NCBI GenBank assembly: GCA_024276455.1
Contig: JAJRXE010000182.1
Location: 1-12,030, forward strand
DNA from: Calditrichota bacterium
GTDB lineage: Bacteria > Calditrichota > Calditrichia > RBG-13-44-9
Reading direction: 5' to 3'
DNA: 12,030 nucleotides
Below the pieces are notes generated by a model. The model saw only the letters and a list, made by a program, of their open reading frames with translations. It ran no database searches and was not told the origin of the DNA. Below are positions 1 to 7,629 of the stretch, in pieces; positions within the stretch are counted from its first letter, which is position 1, and every line of letters starts with the position of its first letter. A program made the translations under genes and the position numbers.

Positions 1-638
1 CCACCCACTTCCGGCAAATTCACCACAATAACCGCCAGAATAATACAGCCGATCATGGCAAAAACAAACTGGAAACTGTCCGTTCGGGCGGTTCCCAGCA
101 ATCCGGAGGCGGCGGCGTAAATGGCAATAATGCTGGCGGTAATAACCACCAGCAAAAAGGGATCGAAACCCGGGATGGTTACCTGAAAGATTTTTTCCAT
201 GGCTTTGTGGACCCATCCTAATACAATGGCGTTCATGAACAGGCCCAGGTAAATGGCGCGGAATCCCCGCAGCACGGCCGCTTCTTTCCCGGAGTAGCGA
301 AATTCTACAAATTCCACGTCGGTCATAATGCCAGATCGGCGCCAGAGTCGGGCAAAGAAAAACACCGTCAGCATGGCACCAATGGCCAGATTCCACCACA
401 ACCAGTTGCCGGCAATGCCGTTGCGGGCCACCAGTTCGGTCACGGCCAGGGGAGTGTCGGCGGCAAAAGTGGTGGCCACCATGGCCGTTCCGGCAATGTA
501 CCAGGGCATATTGCGGGCGGAGAGAAAAAACGCCTCGGTGCTTTTTCCCGCTTTCCGGGAATAGTAAAAGGCAATCAGAATAATGACCAGAAAAAAGATC
601 AGAATCACCAGTAGATCGAGAAAATGTAGGGAGACCAA
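1..638 (-). CDS. Sodium:solute symporter family transporter, N-terminal part
   Basis: Inner-membrane secondary transporter of the SSS family (Na+-driven uptake of sugars, organic acids or similar); the substrate cannot be read from the sequence. The frame is open to the window edge, giving about 212 residues; the C-terminal half lies outside. Visible are a first hydrophobic helix (residues 4-26), the family-typical stretch around residues 45-70 (MPWYIAGTAMV, then TTFAADTPLAVT, the Na+-site helix), and a later helix pair with SGLLGTARTDSFQF near residues 178-191. The start is a TTG codon at 636-638, preceded 4 bases earlier by a good ribosome binding site (GAGAGGTG, 643-650). An in-frame TAA lies upstream, and the nearby GTG is out of frame. 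It follows the ROK regulator by 54 bp on the same strand with no terminator between them, so the two are probably co-transcribed and the cargo is probably a sugar or sugar derivative (inference). Confidence 0.88.
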   Translation of the reverse strand, partial: MVSLHFLDLLVILIFFLVIILIAFYYSRKAGKSTEAFFLSARNMPWYIAGTAMVATTFAADTPLAVTELVARNGIAGNWLWWNLAIGAMLTVFFFARLWRRSGIMTDVEFVEFRYSGKEAAVLRGFRAIYLGLFMNAIVLGWVHKAMEKIFQVTIPGFDPFLLVVITASIIAIYAAASGLLGTARTDSFQFVFAMIGCIILAVIVVNLPEVG

Positions 639-642
639 AGTG

Positions 643-650
643 CACCTCTC
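643..650 (-). promoter_or_regulatory. Ribosome binding site that sets a TTG start
   Basis: On the minus strand this reads GAGAGGTG, 4 bases before the TTG at 636-638. It is the evidence for choosing the TTG start of the symporter, because no in-frame ATG or GTG lies near it and the frame is closed by a stop just upstream. Confidence 0.6.
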
Positions 651-692
651 GATTTAGTTTAATATTTTACCATTTGTCAGCCTTTGTCGGGT

Positions 693-1901
693 TTAAAGGA
701 CAATTTTTACGTCGCTGAATATTTTTTGAATCATTAAGGCAGCCGCTCCCAGCAGCCGGGAGTCCGTTTCCAGGGAAGCTGGTAGAATTTTTACTTCCCG
801 GGTTTTTCCAAAGAAAGCCCGCTGCTCAATGGCCCGGGTCATTTCCGGCAAAATAAGGTCGTAGGCTTTAATGATTTCCCCGTCCAGAATAATCGCTTCC
901 GGATCGATGGTTTTAATGATTTTGGAGATACCCAGGCCCAGATAACGCCCGGTTTGTCGCAGGGTTTCCAGCGCCAGAGAATCCCCGTTTCGAGCCCGTT
1001 TAATGATTTCTGACAGCGAGAGGTTTGCCTCGCGGCTGCTGGGTTCTCCCTGCCGGAGGGAGGCGTATCGGTTCACCGTGGCACGGTCGGAGGCGTACGC
1101 TTCCAGGCATCCGTAATTCCCGCAACGGCAGGGTTCTCCCCCTTCAAAGAGGGTCAGATGGCCGAATTCGCCCGCCAGATGATGGGCGCCGTCGATGAGC
1201 TTTTTCTCAATAACGATTCCCGATCCGATTCCCTCGCCAATGTAAAGGAAGACAAAATTGTTCAACCGCTGTCCGTGCTGACCGAACCACAGTTCGGCCA
1301 GAGCCGCCGCCCGGGCGTCGTTACTGACCACCACCGGAGTGTCAGCAGGCAGGCGCGCCTGCAAAATCTCGCCTACCAGAACCTCTTCCCAGCCGAGTTG
1401 GGCGGAGAAAATAACCCGCGATTGATGCGGGTCCACGATGCCGGTGATAGAAACGCCCAGACCGTTCAACCGGGCAATGCCGTGTTTCTTCCCAAGATCC
1501 TGCAGGGCTTTCAGGCAGGTGTGCAGAAAGGTAGCCGGTTCCGCGGGGTGGGTGGGCAGCGTGCGGGTGGCTTTGGGAGTTCCGTCGATGTCGGCAATAA
1601 TCAGACGGGTTTCTCCCGCTTCGATGCTGAGCCCTCCCACGAAATGGGTGTTCAATTTCAGGGACAGATTAATGGGATTACGTCCCACCTGCCTGTCGTG
1701 CTCCACCGTTTCGCAAATGAAGTCGTTTTCGATGAGCTCCTGCACGATGCTGGAAACGGTGCTCTTGTTCAATCCGGTGATGCGGGAGATCTGAATGCGG
1801 GAGATGGGCTGCTGCTCGCGGATGAGGTTAAGAATGGCCGCCCGGTTGATGTTGCGGACGATTTTTTGATTGCCGGTGAGAAACGGAGCGTTTTTCTTCA
1901 C
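693..1901 (-). CDS. ROK-family transcriptional repressor (NagC/XylR/Mlc type)
   Basis: Cytoplasmic sugar-responsive DNA-binding regulator of 402 residues, the usual length for ROK repressors. Residues 11-66 form a winged helix-turn-helix (recognition part near ISRITGLNKSTVSSIVQEL). Residues 87-395 form the ROK domain. The zinc site is complete: H248, then C258, C260 and C265 in the CxCGxxGCLE pattern. Sugar-contact residues expected from ROK structures are present (N194-D195, E245, H248). The phosphate-binding motif DxGxT of ROK kinases is replaced by EAGET near residues 95-99, so it should bind but not phosphorylate sugar. The start is GTG at 1899-1901; an in-frame TAA 36 bases upstream leaves no better choice, although the ribosome binding site is weak. 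A palindromic operator and promoter lie just upstream, suggesting autoregulation, and the symporter gene follows. The effector sugar is unknown. Confidence 0.93.
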   Translation of the reverse strand: MKKNAPFLTGNQKIVRNINRAAILNLIREQQPISRIQISRITGLNKSTVSSIVQELIENDFICETVEHDRQVGRNPINLSLKLNTHFVGGLSIEAGETRLIIADIDGTPKATRTLPTHPAEPATFLHTCLKALQDLGKKHGIARLNGLGVSITGIVDPHQSRVIFSAQLGWEEVLVGEILQARLPADTPVVVSNDARAAALAELWFGQHGQRLNNFVFLYIGEGIGSGIVIEKKLIDGAHHLAGEFGHLTLFEGGEPCRCGNYGCLEAYASDRATVNRYASLRQGEPSSREANLSLSEIIKRARNGDSLALETLRQTGRYLGLGISKIIKTIDPEAIILDGEIIKAYDLILPEMTRAIEQRAFFGKTREVKILPASLETDSRLLGAAALMIQKIFSDVKIVL

Positions 1902-1934
1902 GGTTCGGCTCGCGGTCGATTAATTGCATTAATT

Positions 1935-1955
1935 AGTTGGTTTAACAAACCAACT
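1935..1955. promoter_or_regulatory. Probable ROK repressor operator (perfect palindrome)
   Basis: Perfect inverted repeat with 9-base arms, AGTTGGTTT at 1935-1943 and AAACCAACT at 1947-1955, around a 3-base centre AAC. It resembles the TTAGTTTG-type half sites described for XylR/NagC-class ROK repressors. It lies 34 bp upstream of the ROK start codon and overlaps the transcription start predicted from the adjacent promoter, a placement that fits repression. That this regulator binds it is inferred. Confidence 0.7.
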
Positions 1956-1961
1956 TAATCT

Positions 1962-1989
1962 AAGATAAATAAATTTTCGTCTTTGTCAA
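1962..1989 (-). promoter_or_regulatory. Promoter of the ROK regulator-symporter unit
   Basis: On the minus strand a consensus -35 TTGACA (1984-1989) is followed after 16 bases by TATCTT (1962-1967, four of six matches to TATAAT). Transcription would begin around 1955, inside the palindrome at 1935-1955, so a bound repressor would block it. Confidence 0.5.
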
Positions 1990-2164
1990 TGAAAAAATGC
2001 AAGGAAGGTGCTTTTTGGGAAGAAAGGAGCTCAGCCGGGAGAAAAATAGCTGAAAAGCGACGCCGGGGAAAGGGGGGAAAAAGAGTCAAAGCCCCGGGAG
2101 GGTGATTTTTCCGAATCGACTTCTCTGCTCCCTCTGCTTGGGAGACGAATGGTCGTTTCCCAAT

Positions 2165-2194
2165 AAAAAACCCGGTTCGTCAAAACGAACCGGG
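2165..2194 (-). terminator. Intrinsic terminator after rseP
   Basis: Perfect 10-bp stem, CCCGGTTCGT at 2171-2180 with ACGAACCGGG at 2185-2194, and a 4-base loop. On the minus strand it is followed by a run of six T (2165-2170). It lies 21 bp beyond the rseP stop codon and ends the dxr-rseP transcript. Confidence 0.9.
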
Positions 2195-2215
2195 CAGGGT
2201 TGGTTCAAATTTGCC

Positions 2216-3538
2216 CTACATCCCTAACAACCGCAAAATGTCGTTGTACATCACGAAGACAATCAGAATCATGAGGATGGCCATGCCGACCTGCTGGATT
2301 TTGACTTTGGTTTTCGTGGAAAACGGTTTCCGGCGAATCTCTTCAATCAGAATGATCCCGATGTGGCCTCCGTCCAGCGCGGGAATAGGAAGAATATTCA
2401 CGATGGCGAGCATCACGCTCAGGTTGGCGATTAATCCCAGCAGGCTGGCAAATCCGGATTTGGCAAAATCCCCGGCCATTTTGGTAATCATGATCGGGCC
2501 GCCCAGCAGCTCTTTGGCCGATTTCTTGCCGGTGATCAGCCAGGAAAGCGCCTTGACGTTGAGTTCGCTCACGAAAAAGGTGTTCTTAAACCCTTCGCTC
2601 AGAGAGGTGAGAAAAGGAATTTCCCGGCTCTCGAAGTAGGGCCAGGCCCCGATTTTTCCCACAATGTGGCTCTTACCGTCCTGGTCGATTTCGTCGGTGG
2701 GTGCCGGAGTAATGGTGAGGGTAAGAAGCTGGTCGCCCCGTTTAATGCGGAATTCCAGCGGTTTCTCGGGATTCTTGCGCACAATTTCGGTCATCTCTTC
2801 CCAGCTGGTCACCGGCTGACCGGAAATCGCCAGCACCCGGTCGCCTGGTTGCAATCCCGCTTTCGCCGCCGGAGAATCCGGTACCAGCTGACCGATCTGA
2901 GCCAACATAAGGGGCGAAAGTCCCAGTTGCTCGGAATTTTTTTGCTTGAACAGCTGGTCGTCAATAACAACTTCTTTCACCTCGCCTTCGCGTTCAATTT
3001 TGAAAACGGTTCGTTTGCCCAGATTCGCTACGTAGAGCTGCGCGATGTCGTTCCAGTTTTTCACCGCCTTCCCATTGATTTCCAGAATCCGATCGTGCAC
3101 CTGGAAGCCGGCCTTCTCGGCAATGGTGCCTTGCTGCACGAAACCAACGGTGGTGGAAGGAATGATTTGCTGACCCTCGCTGTAGAGCAGGGCGCTGAAA
3201 ATGATCCAGGCCAGAATCATGTTCATGATGACCCCACCCGCCAAAATGAAGATTTTTTGCCACCATTTTTTGGAAGCGAATTCGTAAGGGGCGCCGGTGA
3301 GGGTGCTGGTGTCCATGCTCTCGTCCACCATACCGGCCATTTTTACGTAGCCGCCAAAGGGAATAGCAGAAATGCAGTAGTCGGTTTCGCCGATTTTGAT
3401 TCCGAACAGGCGAGGAGGAAATCCGATGGAAAAGCGTTCCACCCGAACTCCGAACAGCTTGGCAAATAAAAAATGTCCCAGTTCATGAAAAAAGATAAGA
3501 ACGCTCAGAACAAAAATAATCGAGAGAAAATAAATCAT
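2216..3538 (-). CDS. rseP: Site-2 zinc metalloprotease RseP (M50B)
   Basis: Inner-membrane intramembrane protease that in studied bacteria cleaves anti-sigma factors and remnant signal peptides; the targets here are unknown. The product is 440 residues, near the family length. HELGH at residues 18-22 is the zinc and catalytic motif in the first membrane helix. Another helix runs at about 97-120. Two PDZ domains follow, roughly residues 125-200 (NGKAV near 155) and 205-285 (AGLQPGDRVL near 228-237). The third zinc ligand is D389 in the NILPIPALDGGH segment, followed by the last helix (416-432). The ATG at 3536-3538 has AAAGGA 6 bases upstream. It lies 94 bp downstream of dxr on the same strand, a conserved pairing, and is closed by a strong terminator. 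All key residues are present. Confidence 0.97.
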   Translation of the reverse strand: MIYFLSIIFVLSVLIFFHELGHFLFAKLFGVRVERFSIGFPPRLFGIKIGETDYCISAIPFGGYVKMAGMVDESMDTSTLTGAPYEFASKKWWQKIFILAGGVIMNMILAWIIFSALLYSEGQQIIPSTTVGFVQQGTIAEKAGFQVHDRILEINGKAVKNWNDIAQLYVANLGKRTVFKIEREGEVKEVVIDDQLFKQKNSEQLGLSPLMLAQIGQLVPDSPAAKAGLQPGDRVLAISGQPVTSWEEMTEIVRKNPEKPLEFRIKRGDQLLTLTITPAPTDEIDQDGKSHIVGKIGAWPYFESREIPFLTSLSEGFKNTFFVSELNVKALSWLITGKKSAKELLGGPIMITKMAGDFAKSGFASLLGLIANLSVMLAIVNILPIPALDGGHIGIILIEEIRRKPFSTKTKVKIQQVGMAILMILIVFVMYNDILRLLGM

Positions 3539-3632
3539 GGTGAATCCTTTATTTCGTAATTACTTTTTTCCAATTATCTAATTCATATGTTCATTTTTGT
3601 TTTTTGTTTCTCAGAAAAAGAATTTAAGCTAA

Positions 3633-4790
3633 TTAAACGCGATTCGCAAACTCCCTGGTCCATTTTTCGATTTCCAAAAGATTGTCAATGGAATAATCGT
3701 TTTGAACGGCGTGGGCTTGAAGGGTTTTTTCCACTACACGCGGAATATCGAGAAAGCCAATTTCTTTTTGCAAGAAGCGCTGTACGGCCACTTCGTTGGC
3801 CACGTTGAGTACCGCCGGGGCAGTGCCTCCGCTGCGCAGGGCCTGGTAAGCCAGTTCCAGCGCCGGAAACCGTTTCAGATCCGGAGGCTCGAACGTGAGT
3901 TGTCGGATTCGGGCCAGAGACAGGTACTCCACCTGCAGCGGCAGCCGCTCCGGGTAAGTCAGGGCGTACTGAATGGGAATGCGCATGTCCGGCACCCCCA
4001 GCTGGGCTTTCACCGAACCGTCCACAAACTCGACCGTGGAGTGAATAATGGACTGGGGATGAATGACGACCTCGATCTGCTCCAGACGCACCTGGTAAAG
4101 CCAGTACGCTTCGATGACCTCCAGGCCTTTATTCATCAGGGTGGCGGAGTCGATGGTGATTTTGGGACCCATGGCCCAGTTGGGGTGAGCCAGCGCTTGC
4201 TCCACAGTCACCCGTTTCATTTTCTCTCGCGTCCAGGTGCGAAATGGTCCCCCGCTGGCGGTGAGGATTATGCGTCGGATGTTCTCCCGCCGTTCGCCCT
4301 GCAAACACTGCCAGATGGCGCTGTGTTCGCTGTCTATGGGCAGCAGATGCACGTTTAGCTGGCGTACGGCGCGGGAGATGAGCTGTCCAGCCATCACCAG
4401 CGATTCTTTGTTGGCCAGGGCGACCTGCTTCCCGGCTAAAATTGCCCGGTAGGTGGGTAATAAACCGGCCGCTCCCACCAGGGCGTTCAGCACCAGATTT
4501 ACCTGAGGGTCTTGCAAAATGGTTAGAATACCATCCTGTCCGGCGTACACCTCACAGATGCCCCTCAGGGCTTCTTTCACGGTGTCGTAAAGTGCCGGAT
4601 CGGCAATGACGACTCCGGTCGGGCGGAATTCCCGTGCCTGGGCAATCAATTTTTCGGTATTGCGGTAAGCAGTCAAGTAGCTGATCCGAAAATGTTCCGG
4701 ATGCTGGCGTACTACATCTAGACTGTTTTCTCCAATGGAACCGGTGCTGCCCAGCAATGCGATGTTTTTTGGCCCGGGTTCTGAATTCAT
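3633..4790 (-). CDS. dxr: 1-deoxy-D-xylulose 5-phosphate reductoisomerase
   Basis: Cytoplasmic enzyme that converts 1-deoxy-D-xylulose 5-phosphate to 2-C-methyl-D-erythritol 4-phosphate with NADPH, the first committed step of the MEP isoprenoid pathway. The length of 385 residues is typical. The NADPH-binding loop GSTGSIG is at residues 14-20. LANKESLV is at 125-132. The metal ligands are D153 and E155 (PIDSEHSA) and E224 (NKGLEVIEA), matching D150, E152 and E231 of the E. coli enzyme. The flexible loop with HPNWAMG is at 202-208, and IHPQSIIHS is at 243-251. The start is the ATG at 4788-4790; its ribosome binding site is weak. It is the first gene of a dxr-rseP pair; the frr, uppS and cdsA genes that often precede dxr are absent here, and a divergent secreted-protein gene lies upstream instead. 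Confidence 0.97.
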   Translation of the reverse strand: MNSEPGPKNIALLGSTGSIGENSLDVVRQHPEHFRISYLTAYRNTEKLIAQAREFRPTGVVIADPALYDTVKEALRGICEVYAGQDGILTILQDPQVNLVLNALVGAAGLLPTYRAILAGKQVALANKESLVMAGQLISRAVRQLNVHLLPIDSEHSAIWQCLQGERRENIRRIILTASGGPFRTWTREKMKRVTVEQALAHPNWAMGPKITIDSATLMNKGLEVIEAYWLYQVRLEQIEVVIHPQSIIHSTVEFVDGSVKAQLGVPDMRIPIQYALTYPERLPLQVEYLSLARIRQLTFEPPDLKRFPALELAYQALRSGGTAPAVLNVANEVAVQRFLQKEIGFLDIPRVVEKTLQAHAVQNDYSIDNLLEIEKWTREFANRV

Positions 4791-4805
4791 GGATTCATCT
4801 TATCT

Positions 4806-4835
4806 ATTATATTTTCTGCCCGAAAAATTTACGAA
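4806..4835 (-). promoter_or_regulatory. Candidate dxr promoter
   Basis: On the minus strand a perfect TATAAT (4806-4811) lies 15 bp before the dxr ATG. An 18-base spacer separates it from a poor -35, TTCGTA (4830-4835). If it is used, the leader would be only about 10 bases, consistent with the lack of a clear ribosome binding site. The AT-rich surroundings make chance -10 matches common. Confidence 0.35.
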
Positions 4836-5103
4836 ATTCTTAGGGAAAAACACATTGGTATTTTTGTTTCGTGAATCAATTTTTACTTTTTTATTAAAGC
4901 ATATTGGGAAGGCAAAAAAATCTATTCAAAGTATGAATGGTTTTCAATCACTGTATAAATGGATTTGCATGGGGTGAATGTTCGTTTTAGCGCATCTATG
5001 AAATTTTTAATTATTAATAAAATCAAAAAGTAATTTCAAATATTTTAAATGGTTACGAAAAATAGATAGAAAAACGAATTTCCATGATTCTTCAATGAAG
5101 AAA

Positions 5104-5132
5104 TTGCGTTTTTTCAAATTTTTTGATATTAT
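5104..5132 (+). promoter_or_regulatory. Weak candidate promoter for the Asp-box protein gene
   Basis: TTGCGT (5104-5109) and TATTAT (5127-5132, five of six matches) are spaced 17 bases apart, about 90 bp before the start codon. The region is so AT-rich that this could be chance, and FCB-group promoters can differ from the E. coli consensus. Confidence 0.25.
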
Positions 5133-5210
5133 AGATTGTTCCAAAAATTGAATAAACTAATAATTTTCACATGCATCTTCCTTTTACAACAATCTTTTTT
5201 AGTTTTAATT

Positions 5211-5216
5211 AGGGGG
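5211..5216 (+). promoter_or_regulatory. Ribosome binding site of the Asp-box protein gene
   Basis: AGGGGG lies 6 bases before the ATG at 5223 and is the only G-rich stretch in the surrounding AT-rich leader. It supports this start, which also places a signal peptide at the extreme N-terminus. Confidence 0.6.
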
Positions 5217-5222
5217 TAGCGA

Positions 5223-7592
5223 ATGATCAAAAATCATCATTTGGTTATCTCTTTCATGCTTAATTTAATTGTAATTTCTTTTTCATTTCCGATTGATGGT
5301 TATTGGATAAAATCTAATGGCCCGGAGGGAGGACCGATTCAGAGTATAATTTTTCGAGGAGATATAGTTTATTGCGGAGGAGTTGGTGGATTATATCGGA
5401 GTACCGACAGCTTAAAAAGCTGGGAATTTGTTGGATTGGAAGGACTTCATATCCGAGAAATGGCTCAGGATGATAAATATATTTACATTGGTGGTTATTA
5501 TGGTTGTTACCGATATGATCCTAAACTGGACGTTTTTGATAAGATTTTTGAAGGTACGACCCAAACAATAGTGTTGATAGATAGTATTTTATTAATTGGT
5601 ACGGACTATTATCCTGGTATATATCGGAGTACAAATCATGGTCGGACATTAGAAGAGTCTAACGAAGGTATAGATAATTATGATATCGAAAAAATGTTCG
5701 TTACAAGTCAGAAAACGATTCTTGCCTCTGCCATGGGAGCCGCTGGGTTGGACGTTTTTCGAAGCGTAGATGGAGGCCTTTCGTGGAAACGGATTGATAC
5801 TAATCCTTCTGCTTGGGCTTTTGCGGACATAGGCGAACTTTATAAGATCCTTTATGCCTACAAACCTCAAAACTATGCGAAAGTGTGGTTAAGTTACGAT
5901 GATGGTTTAACCTGGCAGATTCCACCAGGGGCTACCGCTCCTTCCGACCATATATTAGCTCTTCATGTTGATCCTACAGGTCTGTATGTCTCATCCGCTA
6001 AATATGGTACTGACACCCGCGGAATTTTTAAAAGCAATAATATTGGTCGAAGCTGGAAACAGATCAATGAAGGGATTTTGAATGGAGATATATTTTTCAT
6101 TACTCGTCATGGGAATTATCATTATTTGGGTGGGCAAGATGGCGTTTATGTTAAACCTGTCAATTCTGAAAAATGGGAACGGCGATCAAATGGGTTGTTA
6201 AATACAACGATTCATGCAATCGAATATTACCAAGGGAAATTGTTTATAGCTACGCATGGTTTAGGGTTACAAGCCAGTTCTGATAATGGAAAAACCTGGC
6301 AAAAAATAGATTTACCGGAAGATCGCCTGTATGTTTTTGATGTTCATCCCACTGGAGACCATCTCATTGTGATCGCATCAAAGGATCCCTTTTATCCATG
6401 GTATGGAATGGTTTATCTCTCTTCTGATGGAGGAAAAACTTGGAAAGGTATAAATAATGGATTCGATACGGGATTAATAAAACGTATTGTCGGAAATGAG
6501 AAGTTTTTGGTTGCTGTGACTGAGTATGGATTGTTTGTGAGTTGGGATCTCGGAGATAATTGGCAAAAAATAACAAATGGGGTTCCGCATAATTTTAATG
6601 CTTCGGATGCGGCTGTTATGGATTCTATTGCCATTCTCATTAATGGAACCAGTTCTGTCCTTCGAACCGAAGATTACGGAAGGACATGGCAATCTATTTA
6701 TGTTCGAAATTTATCTGGTGAATGCGCAGCCATTATTGGCAAGAATTTTTATGTCGGGAATGGTATGGTAAATCATGTTTTTGAAAGTACGGATTTAGGA
6801 ATGACCTGGCATGAATTAAAGGTACCCTTATTTAACGCTCGGGTACAAGATTTTGCAGGAGATGGAAAACACATTTTTGTGGCGCTCTCTGGAGGGGGAG
6901 GAGTCATTGCATCCAGTGATAGCGGTAAACATTGGTCTGTTATTGATCGAAACCTAACCTTAAAAAATGTTTATTCTCTTCTTTATAAAAATGGGATTTT
7001 GTACGCTGGGACATACGGTGGTAGTTTACAAATTTTTGTTGATACAGGCAAACCAGTATCCTTGCTTTATCCTTCCCCAAATAGTTTAATTACCAAAAGA
7101 TCCGTAACATTTATCTGGAAAAAATACTTCGGTGTATCAGAATATCGTTTTCAATTGGCCGAGAATCCTGACTTTAAAAATCTGGTTGTCGATGTTTCTG
7201 TACCCGATACTTTTTATTTTGTTAATAAACTAAAATACAACCAGGAATATTATTACCGAGTCAGTATTGTAACACCTTATTGGAATAATCGATTTTCTCC
7301 GGTCGTCGGTTTCCGAACAGCACCACCGAAGGATTTTATTTTAGAACAGAATTATCCTAACCCTTTTAATGAGAGTACAAGTATAATATATCATGTTCCA
7401 AGAAAAAGTCAGGTAAAAATAGCAATTTATGATGTGTTAGGTAGAGAAGCGGAAACGCTTGTTGATCAGATTTCTGATGCAGGTACTTACCAAATTAATT
7501 TTAATGCTTCAAATTTAACTAGTGGGATTTATTTTTATATTTTGGAAGCTCCAAATACATTAATAGCAAAAAAAATGCTCTTAGTTAAATAA
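5223..7592 (+). CDS. Secreted Asp-box (BNR/sortilin-like) beta-propeller protein with T9SS sorting domain
   Basis: Large exported protein of 789 residues with no enzymatic motif that I recognise. A short positive N-terminus and hydrophobic stretch (residues 7-22) form a probable signal peptide. Eleven Asp-box motifs of the S-x-D-x-G-x-T-W type start near residues 60, 136, 181, 224, 271, 352, 400, 440, 482, 522 and 564; the one at 136 is degenerate and lacks the final Trp. Such repeats mark beta-propeller blades as in sialidases and sortilin/VPS10. Residues about 610-700 look like a fibronectin-III-like domain. Residues 705-789 are a type A T9SS C-terminal sorting domain (EQNYPNPFNESTSI; IYDVLGREAETL; SGIYFYILEA; ending KKMLLVK). 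It is therefore expected at the cell surface or outside the cell. It is the only plus-strand gene and is visibly AT-richer than its neighbours (20 G/C in the 60 bases 5461-5520). The ligand or role is unknown; adhesion or glycan binding are guesses. Confidence 0.9.
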   Translation: MIKNHHLVISFMLNLIVISFSFPIDGYWIKSNGPEGGPIQSIIFRGDIVYCGGVGGLYRSTDSLKSWEFVGLEGLHIREMAQDDKYIYIGGYYGCYRYDPKLDVFDKIFEGTTQTIVLIDSILLIGTDYYPGIYRSTNHGRTLEESNEGIDNYDIEKMFVTSQKTILASAMGAAGLDVFRSVDGGLSWKRIDTNPSAWAFADIGELYKILYAYKPQNYAKVWLSYDDGLTWQIPPGATAPSDHILALHVDPTGLYVSSAKYGTDTRGIFKSNNIGRSWKQINEGILNGDIFFITRHGNYHYLGGQDGVYVKPVNSEKWERRSNGLLNTTIHAIEYYQGKLFIATHGLGLQASSDNGKTWQKIDLPEDRLYVFDVHPTGDHLIVIASKDPFYPWYGMVYLSSDGGKTWKGINNGFDTGLIKRIVGNEKFLVAVTEYGLFVSWDLGDNWQKITNGVPHNFNASDAAVMDSIAILINGTSSVLRTEDYGRTWQSIYVRNLSGECAAIIGKNFYVGNGMVNHVFESTDLGMTWHELKVPLFNARVQDFAGDGKHIFVALSGGGGVIASSDSGKHWSVIDRNLTLKNVYSLLYKNGILYAGTYGGSLQIFVDTGKPVSLLYPSPNSLITKRSVTFIWKKYFGVSEYRFQLAENPDFKNLVVDVSVPDTFYFVNKLKYNQEYYYRVSIVTPYWNNRFSPVVGFRTAPPKDFILEQNYPNPFNESTSIIYHVPRKSQVKIAIYDVLGREAETLVDQISDAGTYQINFNASNLTSGIYFYILEAPNTLIAKKMLLVK

Positions 7593-7629
7593 TTTCTTAC
7601 AAAAATTTGAGGGGTTTGCTTTGCGTATT

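Larger units (their letters stand above)
4791..5222. other. AT-rich divergent intergenic region
   Basis: This 432-bp region separates the divergent dxr and Asp-box protein genes. It is strikingly rich in A and T runs compared with the neighbouring core genes. I find no convincing coding frame, tRNA or long repeat. A 6-bp hairpin (TTCTTC at 5089-5094 with GAAGAA at 5098-5103) lies near 5090-5103. Candidate promoters sit at each end: the dxr one at 4806-4835 and a weak plus-strand one at 5104-5132. It may carry regulatory sites for the secreted-protein gene. Confidence 0.5.

Noticed and set aside
671..690. Tandem TTTGTC repeats spaced 10 bp between the ROK and symporter genes
   Set aside because: Only six to eight matching bases in two copies; too short to call a regulator site.
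2062..2100. CCGGGG and CCCCGG arms in the gap upstream of the ROK gene
   Set aside because: Six-base arms around a purine-rich loop of more than 20 bases with no T run; unlikely to be a functional terminator.
4735..4977. Open plus-strand frame of about 80 codons crossing the dxr start
   Set aside because: About a quarter of it is antisense to dxr, it has no clear ribosome binding site, and the peptide resembles no family I know; probably chance in AT-rich DNA.
5089..5103. Hairpin TTCTTC-AAT-GAAGAA in the leader region of the Asp-box gene
   Set aside because: Only 6 bp and mostly A-T pairs, with no clean T run directly after it; not enough for an attenuator or riboswitch call.
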